Source: JAXHUH01 sp034211175
GTDB taxonomy: Bacteria; Actinomycetota; Acidimicrobiia; Acidimicrobiales; CAIXPF01
Direction: 5' to 3'
Length of the DNA: 16,733 nucleotides
Assembly: GCA_034211175.1 (NCBI GenBank)
Contig: JAXHUH010000224.1
Location: forward strand, 1-16,733
The first letter of the stretch is position 1; each line of letters begins with the position of its first letter. The notes under the pieces were generated by a model. The model had not been told where the DNA came from and did not search any database. It saw nothing but the letters and a program-made list of their open reading frames with translations. The translations under genes were made by a program, and so were the position numbers. This document shows positions 5,845 to 12,299 of the stretch, in pieces.

Positions 5845-7193
5845 TCGACCGGGGCCCGAACGAGGCCGGCGCCGACGTCGACCGATGGCTCCTCGAGGCG
5901 TATGGCGGCCTCGGTGAGACGGGCCCACAGCGCCTCGCCGGTCAGGCCGGTCGCCTCCGACCACAGCGCGGCGATCCCGGCGACGTGGGGCGTCGCCATG
6001 CTCGTGCCCGAGATCGTGGTGTAGCGGTCGGGCAACGTCCACGACGAGAACACGTCGACGCCCGGACCGGCGATGTCGATCTGGCCGCCCTCGACCGGGT
6101 TCGACCGGGCCGAGAAGTCGGCGATCACCAGGTTCGGGTCGACCGCGGCGACCGCCATGATCGACGGGCTGTTCGCCGGGATCCCGACGAAGCCCGGGTC
6201 ACCGTCGGCCCGGCGGGCGTTGTTGCCGGCCGCGGCCACGATCAGGGAGCCGGCGGCGAGGGCGCGGCGCCCGACCGTCTCGTAGGCCGTCGACACGGTC
6301 TCCACGTCGGCGCCGAGCGACATCGAGATCACCGCGCAGCCGTTCTCGAGCGCCCAGTTGATGCCCGACAGGATCCCGGTGTCGTCGCCCGAGCCCTCGT
6401 TCGACAGGACCTTGCCCGCGTAGATCTCGACGTCGGGCGCCACGCCGTAGCGGGGCACCTCGGGCGCCCGGGGCGGGCTCGTCGAGCCGGCCGCGGTGCC
6501 GACGCAGTGGGTGCCGTGGCCGTGGCCATCCTCGGCGGTCTCGCCGTCGATGAACGACTCGGCGACGACGGTGCGGCCGTCGAGGTCGGGGTGGCCGAGC
6601 GTGAGGCCGGTGTCGAGCACCGCCAGGCGGATGCCGGCGCCGGTGAACGGTGACCCGGCCGCCGCCGTGGCCTGGAGTCCCCAGGTCAGCTCGTCGGTGT
6701 CGGCGAACAGCGGCCCCTCGGCGACCGCGCCGGCGGTCGCCAGCTCGTAGAGGTGGGCGACCGCGTCTCGGTAGCCCCGGAGGTACTCGGCGCTGAGCCC
6801 GTCGGCCGCGGGCCGGGGGCCGAGGACGTGGTGGATCAGCTCGGGCTCGACGGCCACGATCCGGCCGTCGCCGGCGGCCAGGCCCCGCATCGTCGTCGCC
6901 CGGGACGGATCGACGCTCACCACCGCCAAGCCGAGCGCCGGCAGCATCGTCGCCTCGGCACCCCGGGCCTGGGCGGTGTCGATGCGCCCGCCGCCGAAAT
7001 CGCTGGCGCTGAGGATCGACGACGCGCCGGTCACCGAACGCAGCGTGTCGGCCATGGCGGTCTCGTCACCGCCGACATCGGCGCCGAACACGACGAGGTA
7101 GCGGCCGGTCGTGACCGGCACCCGCTCGGGCACCCGGTAGGTCGGCCCTGATCCGCCGCCAGGAGCGGACCCGGGCGTCATCGGACTCGTCAT
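5841..7193 (-). CDS. Subtilisin-family (S8) serine peptidase
   Basis: A 450-aa protein with a complete S8 catalytic set: Asp194 (AVLDTGL), His226 (GHGHGTHC), oxyanion Asn324 (AAAGNN) and Ser398 (GTSMATPHVAG). Residues about 30-165 form an N-terminal region, including RYLVVFGADV and an AVVSVDPSRA segment, that could be a built-in pro-region. No signal peptide is visible at the N terminus (MTSPMTPGSAPGGGSG), so it may act in the cytoplasm or leave by another route. The start at 7193 has only a G-rich stretch upstream; ATG five codons later is possible. TAGCGT at 7251-7256 (minus strand) is a plausible -10 giving a leader of about 50 nt. Its stop overlaps the start of the propeptide-like gene. 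Upstream, the long hairpin at 7307-7360 separates it from the beta-lactamase-like gene. Confidence 0.92.
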   Translation of the reverse strand: MTSPMTPGSAPGGGSGPTYRVPERVPVTTGRYLVVFGADVGGDETAMADTLRSVTGASSILSASDFGGGRIDTAQARGAEATMLPALGLAVVSVDPSRATTMRGLAAGDGRIVAVEPELIHHVLGPRPAADGLSAEYLRGYRDAVAHLYELATAGAVAEGPLFADTDELTWGLQATAAAGSPFTGAGIRLAVLDTGLTLGHPDLDGRTVVAESFIDGETAEDGHGHGTHCVGTAAGSTSPPRAPEVPRYGVAPDVEIYAGKVLSNEGSGDDTGILSGINWALENGCAVISMSLGADVETVSTAYETVGRRALAAGSLIVAAAGNNARRADGDPGFVGIPANSPSIMAVAAVDPNLVIADFSARSNPVEGGQIDIAGPGVDVFSSWTLPDRYTTISGTSMATPHVAGIAALWSEATGLTGEALWARLTEAAIRLEEPSVDVGAGLVRAPVE

Positions 7194-7250
7194 CGCTGCC
7201 CCCGTTCGGAAGCCGGGTACGGGCCTCGCCGCCTCGGCGCGGCCCGCACG

Positions 7251-7256
7251 ACGCTA
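7251..7256 (-). promoter_or_regulatory. Possible -10 box (TAGCGT) for the S8 peptidase operon
   Basis: On the minus strand TAGCGT lies 57 nt before the peptidase start, between it and the upstream hairpin. It has the same sequence as the candidate -10 at 3634. No convincing -35 is seen. Confidence 0.3.
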
Positions 7257-7306
7257 CCGGTGAGCGGTCGAGTACCCACGCCCAGTCCGCGGCGACGCCG
7301 ACCAGA

Positions 7307-7360
7307 CCGTTCTGGACCCACCGAGGTGCCACCGGCGGCACTTCGGTGGGTCCAGAACGG
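7307..7360 (-). terminator. Near-perfect 24-bp hairpin, copy 3 of the CCGTTCTGG family
   Basis: The arms 7307-7330 and 7337-7360 are complementary over 24 nt with one G-U pair, closed by a 6-nt loop (ACCGGC). The outer part is CCGTTCTGG/CCAGAACGG, as at 1400-1466. The inner part is ACCCACC instead of TCTAC, with pairing kept on both arms. It starts 20 nt after the stop of the beta-lactamase-like gene. No U-tract follows, but a stem this long should act on transcription or mRNA 3' ends. Confidence 0.75.
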
Positions 7361-7380
7361 GGTCTCGCCGCGGGAGCGGG

Positions 7381-8874
7381 TCAGCTGCCCTCGACGTCGG
7401 TGGTGAGGTCGCGCACCGCGGCGATCAGCTGGACGGCCTCGGTCTCGTCGATCACGGTCTCGTCGTTGGTGACCATGCCGATCGTGGCGAACGTGGCCCC
7501 GTCCGCGGTCTCGTGGGCCCAGGCGCCGGCGAGCACACCCGGTTCACTGCCGCCCTTGAACCCGAGGTAGTCCCACATACCGGTCGTGTCGGGGACGCCC
7601 GGGTTCACGGCGAGGACCTCACGCACGACCGGGTCGGCGTCGTCGCCGAGGGTGAGCCCGACGAGCGCCCGGCACACGTCGAGCGGTGAGCCGAACCACT
7701 CCAGCTCCTCGATCAGGCGCGGACCCTCGCCCATCTCCGTGACCGCGGCCGTCAGGTCGGGCAGCGGCGCGGCCGCGACCTCGCTGGCGAGCAGGTCGCG
7801 ACGGCCGGCCTCGTCGGCGGCGACGTAGCGCTCCCGCAGGTCGGCGTCGGGTCCGAACTTCAGGATGAACAGCTCGCGGGTCGTGAGGAACGGTGCGTTG
7901 ACGGCCGGGTCCGAGTGGCCGAGGTCGGCGACCGCCGCCTCGACGGCGTCACGGCCGACCAGGTCGATCAGGTGGTCGGTGGCGGTGTTGTCCGACACGG
8001 AGATCATCCGCTCGGCCAGCTCCCGCACGCTCAGCTCGGTGCCGGGCTCCACGTCCTGGGTCGTGCCCGACGGGAGGCTGTCGAGCTCGTCGCGGATCGT
8101 GACCGGCGCGTCCCACGCGGTCTCGCCGGCGGCCACCGTGTCGGCGACCGCACCGAGCACCCACAGCTTGAACACGGAGCCGACGGGCCGGCTCCGCTCG
8201 GCGTCGACCTCGAGCAGGGGCGCGCACTCGCCGTCGCCCGTTCGGGCCACGAGGAGCGCCACCTCGCCTTGGGCCTGCAGCCGTTCGATCGCCTCGTCGT
8301 TGCCGGCCGGTGGCACGAACGGCTCCTGGTCGGCCGGCTGGAGGAGGAGGCCGGCGATCACGGCCGGCTCGGCGCCGGTCACGGCGAGCGAGACCCGCAG
8401 GTCGTCGGTGCCGGGGGCGGCGATGCGGGCCACGACCTCGGTGTCGGAGGCGGACTCGACCTCGGCGATCGACCACGGTCCGGCGTCGCGCAGCTGGTCG
8501 AGCTGGCCCGTGAAGGCGTCGTAGGGGACCTGGGTGCGGAAGTCGTCGCTGAACCGGGCCTCGTAGTCGGTTGCGGTGAGCTCGTCGCCGTTGAGCCAGC
8601 CGATCACATCGGTGAGCGTCGCCGCGGCCGGGCCGGTCGCCTCGTCGCCCTCGTCGGCGCCAGCGGAGGTCGTCGTGGTCGCGGAGCTCTCCATGGTGGC
8701 GGTGGTCGTCGTCGGGTCGGCCTCGGTGGTCGAGGTGGATGCCGGGCCGCCGTCGTCGGTGCCGCCGCACGCGGCCGCCACGAGCAGCAGCACCGAGAGC
8801 ACGACGAGGTGCCGCGGGGACGGTCGGCCGCCTCGGTGGTGGAGCGGCCGGGCGCGCATCGGTTCGGTGGACAT
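7381..8874 (-). CDS. Lipoprotein with class A beta-lactamase-like domain and ORF12-type N-terminal domain
   Basis: A 497-aa protein. A signal peptide (RHLVVLSVLLLVAAAC) leads to lipidation at Cys36, followed by a Thr/Ser-rich linker to about residue 80. Residues about 84-180 (TDVIGWLNGDELTATDYEARFSDDF..., VPYDAFTGQLDQL) resemble the N-terminal domain of ORF12 of the clavulanic acid cluster and of mycobacterial LpqF-type proteins. The C-terminal domain has the penicillin-recognising motifs SVFK (Ser233/Lys236), SDN (294-296) and KGG (440-442, in place of KTG). It is probably a cell-surface serine hydrolase; real beta-lactamase activity is uncertain, because no clear omega-loop Glu motif is seen and ORF12 relatives are weak or different enzymes. 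ATG at 8874 is chosen because TACCGT lies 7 nt upstream (leaderless). An in-frame ATG at 8985 would put 37 more residues before the signal peptide. Confidence 0.85.
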   Translation of the reverse strand: MSTEPMRARPLHHRGGRPSPRHLVVLSVLLLVAAACGGTDDGGPASTSTTEADPTTTTATMESSATTTTSAGADEGDEATGPAAATLTDVIGWLNGDELTATDYEARFSDDFRTQVPYDAFTGQLDQLRDAGPWSIAEVESASDTEVVARIAAPGTDDLRVSLAVTGAEPAVIAGLLLQPADQEPFVPPAGNDEAIERLQAQGEVALLVARTGDGECAPLLEVDAERSRPVGSVFKLWVLGAVADTVAAGETAWDAPVTIRDELDSLPSGTTQDVEPGTELSVRELAERMISVSDNTATDHLIDLVGRDAVEAAVADLGHSDPAVNAPFLTTRELFILKFGPDADLRERYVAADEAGRRDLLASEVAAAPLPDLTAAVTEMGEGPRLIEELEWFGSPLDVCRALVGLTLGDDADPVVREVLAVNPGVPDTTGMWDYLGFKGGSEPGVLAGAWAHETADGATFATIGMVTNDETVIDETEAVQLIAAVRDLTTDVEGS

Positions 8875-8881
8875 GTCGGTC

Positions 8882-8911
8882 ACGGTAGGAACGTCCCGGG
8901 TTCGGTGTCGT
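8882..8911 (-). promoter_or_regulatory. Promoter of the beta-lactamase-like gene
   Basis: On the minus strand a -35-like ACGACA (8911-8906), an 18-nt spacer and the -10 TACCGT (8887-8882) end 7 nt before the ATG at 8874. This predicts a leaderless transcript. No Shine-Dalgarno sequence is present. Confidence 0.5.
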
Positions 8912-8932
8912 CGGCGGGGAGGATGACCGGTG

Positions 8933-8948
8933 TCGTTCCCACGAACGA
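8933..8948. promoter_or_regulatory. Small inverted repeat in the divergent aroA spacer
   Basis: TCGTTC (8933-8938) and GAACGA (8943-8948) form a 6-bp inverted repeat in the 170-nt region between the two divergent promoters. A short direct repeat CTCCGAT follows at about 8961 and 8973. It could be an operator; the evidence is only the symmetry. Confidence 0.25.
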
Positions 8949-9031
8949 TCCGGCCGTCACCTCCGATCACATCTCCGATGGCCACGTGCCGGTCGGGTCG
9001 ATCGCGCCGGAGCTACCGGCGGCCTTCCGGT

Positions 9032-9037
9032 TACCGT
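9032..9037 (+). promoter_or_regulatory. -10 box (TACCGT), leaderless start of aroA
   Basis: TACCGT ends 7 nt before the GTG start at 9045, the same hexamer and spacing as at the divergent gene. No Shine-Dalgarno and no clear -35 are visible. Confidence 0.45.
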
Positions 9038-9044
9038 CTGCACG

Positions 9045-10310
9045 GTGCCCGAGCCCCTGCCCATCGAACCGCTGGCCAGCCCGCCCGACGCGACCGTCGT
9101 GCTGCCCGGGTCGAAGAGCATCACCAACCGGGCGCTCGTGTGCGCGTTCCTGGCGGAGGGGGTCAGCCGGCTCGAGGGTGTCCTCTTCTCGGACGACACC
9201 GAGGCGATGCTCGGCGTGATCGAGACGCTCGGCGCGCTCGTCGAGGTCGACCGCCCGGCGCGCCGGGTCGCCGTCGGCGGACGCGGCGGGGCGATCCGGC
9301 CGGGCCCGGTGACCGTCGACGTCCGCCAGTCGGGTACGACGAGCCGGTTCGTCACCCCGCTCGTCGCCCGGGGCGAGGGTCTGTACACGGTCGACGGCGC
9401 CCCCCAGATGCGGGCCCGGCCGATGGGGCCCCAGCTCGCGGCCCTGCGGGCGCTCGGCGTCGACGTCCACGGCGACACCCTGCCGATCGCGGTACGGGGC
9501 GGGATCCGGGGTGGGTCGGTCACCATCGGCGGCGACGTCTCGAGCCAGTTCGCGTCCGGCCTCCTGCTCGCCTCACCCGGGCTCGCCGAGGGCCTCGACC
9601 TGTGGCTCACCGGCGACGCCGTGTCGTTGTCGTACCTCGCGCTCACGACTGCGGTGATGGCCGGGTTCGGCGTCGAGGTCGACACCGACGACGAACGCCG
9701 CTGGACCGTCGCCGCCGACGCCCGCTACCGGCCGAGCGACCATCGCATCGAGCCCGACGCCACCGCGGCGTCGTACTTCCTCGCCGCCGCAGCACTGACC
9801 GGCGGACGGGTGCGGATCGAGGGCCTCGGCTCGACGTCACGCCAGGGTGACGTCGCCTTCGCCGAGGTGCTGGCCGCCATGGGCGCACAGGTCACGATCG
9901 ACCCCGACGCCATCGAGGTGCGGGGCACCGGCACGCTGCGAGGCATCGACGTCGACATGAGCGACATCTCCGACACCGCCCAGACGCTGGCGGCCATCGC
10001 GCCGTTCGCCGACGGCCCGACCCGGGTCAGTGGGATCGGCTTCATCCGCCGCAAGGAGACCGACCGCATCGGCGCCGTCGTCACCGAGCTGCGCCGCCTG
10101 GGCATCGAGGCGAACGAGGAGCCCGACGGGTTCCTGGTCGAGCCCGGCGCCCCGCTGCCCGGCACGGTCGAGACCTACGACGACCACCGCATGGCGATGA
10201 GCTTCGCCCTCGTCGGCCTCGTCGCCGAGGGCATCGCGATCGCGGACCCCGGCTGCGTGGCCAAGACCTTCCCCGACTACTTCGAGGCCCTCGACACACT
10301 CCGAACCTGA
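9045..10310 (+). CDS. aroA: 3-phosphoshikimate 1-carboxyvinyltransferase (EPSP synthase)
   Basis: A 421-aa cytoplasmic enzyme that joins shikimate-3-phosphate and phosphoenolpyruvate to make EPSP in the shikimate pathway to aromatic amino acids. Family motifs are intact: PGSKSITNRAL near residue 22, RQSGTTSRFV near 90, SSQFASGLLLASP, SDISDTAQTLAAIAPF, RRKETDRIGAVVTELRRLG and DDHRMAMSFALVGL. The loop equivalent to E. coli NAGTAMRP reads QSGTTSRF, so Phe replaces the Pro at that position; to my knowledge this also occurs in other actinobacterial enzymes. Length is as expected. The GTG start at 9045 follows a -10 box by 7 nt and precedes the first conserved motif by about 21 residues. The gene stands alone, divergent from the beta-lactamase-like gene and convergent with the HEPN gene. 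Confidence 0.97.
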   Translation: MPEPLPIEPLASPPDATVVLPGSKSITNRALVCAFLAEGVSRLEGVLFSDDTEAMLGVIETLGALVEVDRPARRVAVGGRGGAIRPGPVTVDVRQSGTTSRFVTPLVARGEGLYTVDGAPQMRARPMGPQLAALRALGVDVHGDTLPIAVRGGIRGGSVTIGGDVSSQFASGLLLASPGLAEGLDLWLTGDAVSLSYLALTTAVMAGFGVEVDTDDERRWTVAADARYRPSDHRIEPDATAASYFLAAAALTGGRVRIEGLGSTSRQGDVAFAEVLAAMGAQVTIDPDAIEVRGTGTLRGIDVDMSDISDTAQTLAAIAPFADGPTRVSGIGFIRRKETDRIGAVVTELRRLGIEANEEPDGFLVEPGAPLPGTVETYDDHRMAMSFALVGLVAEGIAIADPGCVAKTFPDYFEALDTLRT

Positions 10311-10372
10311 CCCGGCGTGCCCGGCGTGTCGTGATCCGGTCGCCCCAACCGAACAGACGGACCTGCTGTCCG

Positions 10373-10391
10373 CCACCCGGAACATGTGGGT
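10373..10391. terminator. Weak hairpin between convergent aroA and HEPN genes
   Basis: The 107-nt spacer 10311-10417 holds CACCC...GGGTG (about 10374-10391) and a neighbouring CGGAC/GTCCG stem with a 5-nt loop (about 10361-10375). Both are short, they overlap slightly and lack U-tracts. Either could act as a weak two-way terminator. The spacer lacks the CCGTTCTGG-type hairpin. Confidence 0.25.
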
Positions 10392-10417
10392 GTCGCGGCC
10401 GCGTCGAGATGTGCCGT

Positions 10418-10852
10418 TCACTCCTGGTCGGGTTCGCCAGGGTCGACACGTTCAGGGTGTGCGTCGACGATCGAGCGGACCGACTCGACGACGCGCTCCG
10501 CTGCGTCGAGCAGCCCTTCGGCCTCCGCCAGGCTCGGCTCGGGTAGGTCTGCTGCGTATCGCCCGACGATGACCCACGGGTCCAGCACGTCGAGGTCGTC
10601 GTCCAACGTGGCGTCGGGCTCACCCGGCAACAGCTGCTGGAGCTGGCGCAGGCCGTGGATCCTCGGAGGATGGGTGGACGAGGCGAGGAGCCCGGCCTTC
10701 AGCGCCTTCTCCGCCGCTTGCTGGGCCAGGAACCCGGCGATCCGCAGTGCGGCTGATCCCTCGGCGACAAGCACTCGTCCGGCGTGCAGATCCTCCTCGG
10801 CGAGGCGGAACCATCGTTGGGGTGGTGTCGGCTCAGGCGGCTGGTCGTTCAT
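10418..10852 (-). CDS. HEPN-domain protein (probable toxin of an MNT-HEPN pair)
   Basis: A 144-aa all-helical protein of the HEPN (COG1895/COG2250-like) type. It shows the family core: a first helix (RWFRLAEEDLHAGRVLVAEG), a second helix (ALRIAGFLAQQAAEKALKAGLLA) with the characteristic QAAEKALKA, then HPPRIHGLRQLQQL (61-74), and two C-terminal helices. The canonical RNase signature R-x4-6-H is not evident, so RNase activity is uncertain. The start at 10852 lies 20 nt inside the 3' end of the nucleotidyltransferase gene, so the two are co-translated. By family knowledge, MNT-HEPN pairs act as type VII toxin-antitoxin modules in which the MNT enzyme modifies and silences the HEPN toxin. A non-toxic accessory role is possible. 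Confidence 0.85.
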   Translation of the reverse strand: MNDQPPEPTPPQRWFRLAEEDLHAGRVLVAEGSAALRIAGFLAQQAAEKALKAGLLASSTHPPRIHGLRQLQQLLPGEPDATLDDDLDVLDPWVIVGRYAADLPEPSLAEAEGLLDAAERVVESVRSIVDAHPERVDPGEPDQE

Positions 10853-11213
10853 AGAGGACGGAGCCCGTCGTGGCCGCCTCGTACTCGACCGTGCCGGGCC
10901 GACGACGGTCGCGCTCGTAGGTCCGGACGTCCGTGACGACCAGATCGTGTGGAGCGGCGACGTGGCGGGTGGCCCGGCGCATCTCGGTCATCAGACGGCG
11001 ACGGTCCACAGGTTCGGCGACGGCGAGCACGACGAGCAGGTCGACATCGGAGTCCGGTCCGTCGGTCCCGTCAGCGACCGACCCGAAGAGCACGACGCGT
11101 TCAGGGCTGAACTCCCTCACGACGGCGTCGACGATCTCAGGAACCCACTCGCTCAGTGTTCGGCCGTTCCACAGCGCGTGGTCATCGCGCACCGCGAAGC
11201 TGATCCGGCCCAT
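10833..11213 (-). CDS. MNT-type nucleotidyltransferase (probable antitoxin)
   Basis: A 126-aa minimal nucleotidyltransferase. The Pol-beta-type motif VVLFGSVADGTDGPDSDVDLLVVL is present, with Gly44-Ser45 and the metal-binding Asp56 and Asp58 in the correct GSx10DxD spacing. A downstream acidic strand (HDLVVTDV) may supply the third carboxylate. MNT enzymes of this kind transfer AMP from ATP to a tyrosine of the partner HEPN protein. The ATG at 11213 is preceded at 6 nt by TACCTT, which suggests leaderless transcription, and by no Shine-Dalgarno sequence. A longer frame to 11582 overlaps the NYN gene and is Pro/Arg-rich without homology, so it is not used. The gene order MNT then HEPN, overlapping by 20 nt, suits a toxin-antitoxin unit. 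Confidence 0.88.
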   Translation of the reverse strand: MGRISFAVRDDHALWNGRTLSEWVPEIVDAVVREFSPERVVLFGSVADGTDGPDSDVDLLVVLAVAEPVDRRRLMTEMRRATRHVAAPHDLVVTDVRTYERDRRRPGTVEYEAATTGSVLYERPAA

Positions 11214-11219
11214 GGGGTC

Positions 11220-11225
11220 AAGGTA
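11220..11225 (-). promoter_or_regulatory. -10 box (TACCTT), leaderless start of the MNT-HEPN pair
   Basis: On the minus strand TACCTT ends 6 nt before the ATG at 11213. It gives the toxin-antitoxin-like pair its own promoter separate from the NYN gene 92 nt upstream. No -35 is obvious. Confidence 0.4.
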
Positions 11226-11305
11226 CCAGGCGGGCCTGTGGAGGCACTCGGTGACTCCGCCGGCTCGGCATGTGGAGACGACGCCGGGGTTGCACCCGTG
11301 CTGCG

Positions 11306-11803
11306 TCACTCCGCGGTGTTGGTGGCGAGGTCGAGGGGGATGATGCGGTAGGCGGGGAGGTCGAGGCCGGACGAGAGCGAGCCCGGGCGGGCGACGATCT
11401 CGACCGAGCGGTGGGCCAGGTGGAACTGGCGGGCGATGCGGGCGAAGTGCCGGTCGCCCGAGCCGATCACGATGCCGTGGTAACGCGAGATCGCGCCACC
11501 GATGGGCGACACCGCGTTGCTGAGGGCCCGGTCGGCGCCGTCGACACCCCGACCGAGCAGCCGGCGGATCCCCGGCCGGCACGAGAAGAACGCGGACCGG
11601 GCGAGGGTGCGCCCGCAGGCGACGATCATGTGGTCGCGGAAGTGCACGTCGGCCGCCATCTCGTACGCCTCGAGCGTCCGCCGGACCGTGGCGTCATCGG
11701 CACCGGACCCGCCGGCCAGGTTCTCGATGTCGACCAGGTGGAGGCGCCGTCCAGGCGGGACGTACGGCCGGATCGCCGGTCGGTGGTCCCGTCGTGTCTG
11801 CAT
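11306..11803 (-). CDS. NYN-domain (PIN-like) putative ribonuclease
   Basis: A 165-aa protein with the acidic pattern of the NYN/PIN-like fold: Asp25 and Asn28 in LHLVDIENL, Asp88/Asp91 in GRGVDGADRAL, and Asp117 in VIGSGDRHFARIA. These residues bind metal in RNA-cleaving relatives. The last part (VEIVARPGSLSSGLDLPAYRIIPL) is the closing strand region. The start at 11803 is supported by GGAGGG (complement of 11809-11814) 5 nt upstream. Third positions are GC-rich like the host. It precedes the MNT-HEPN pair on the same strand by 92 nt but probably has its own promoter. Whether it is part of RNA decay or of a defence unit cannot be told from the sequence. Confidence 0.75.
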   Translation of the reverse strand: MQTRRDHRPAIRPYVPPGRRLHLVDIENLAGGSGADDATVRRTLEAYEMAADVHFRDHMIVACGRTLARSAFFSCRPGIRRLLGRGVDGADRALSNAVSPIGGAISRYHGIVIGSGDRHFARIARQFHLAHRSVEIVARPGSLSSGLDLPAYRIIPLDLATNTAE

Positions 11804-11924
11804 CGCCGCCCTCCGCCCCGTGGGGTTCGCTCCTCACCGGGTGGGGCTCCGCCGTGACACCTCGTGACACCGCCCCGCCCGGCCACTGTCCGGTCCGGTT
11901 GTCGGCGGATCGCATCGCCGGCCC

Positions 11925-11962
11925 CATGCCCTTTCACCGAAGGCATCATGTCGAAAGGCATG
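11925..11962. repeat. Imperfect inverted repeat in the NYN/beta-CASP spacer
   Basis: CATGCC-C-TTTC (11925-11935) pairs with GAAAGGCATG (11953-11962): 10 pairs with one bulged C and a 17-nt loop that contains another GGCAT. It lies about 120 nt upstream of the NYN gene in locally less GC-rich DNA. It may be an operator, a terminator or the end of a lost element. Between 11815 and 12120 I see no gene and nothing else clear. Confidence 0.35.
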
Positions 11963-12120
11963 TGGCGCGTTGCCTCGGCCTGACAGGCGAGGGGCTCGGT
12001 GTTCGCGGACTCGCGCACGAGTCGGAGGCACTCGTCTGGCCTCGTGGCGTGTTTCTTCCGGCCACCACCGACGTCGAGCAGCCGCCCGCAGGGAACCGTC
12101 GTCGTCCAGCCGAAGGGAAC

Positions 12121-12237
12121 TCGGCCGAATCCGGGTACCGGGAGCGCACGTTGGTGGCGCCGTCGGCATCGGTCACCGTGCCGTACCGGCCCGACGTGTC
12201 GCTGCCGGTGGCCGAGCTCCTCGACGCCGAGAGCTGA
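12121..12237 (+). pseudogene. Probable 3' remnant of a coding sequence, Uma2-like C terminus
   Basis: From about 12130 to the TGA at 12235-12237 the frame suddenly shows host-like codon use, with G or C at almost every third position from 12151. It encodes ESGYRERTLVAPSASVTVP followed by YRPDVSLPVAELLDAES. The pattern of an aromatic/Arg strand, a variable turn and then PF/YxPxVxLPVAxLL resembles the C-terminal end of Uma2-family (PD-(D/E)XK) proteins, though this rests on memory of the pattern. Upstream the codon bias disappears and no Uma2 core is found in any frame, so the gene would be truncated. A short intact gene of unknown function is the alternative. Confidence 0.35.
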
Positions 12238-12299
12238 GCCCGCCGGGGCGTGCCCGGGTGCGCGCGAGGTTGGGACGACCGGCGGCGAGGAGGTGACCG

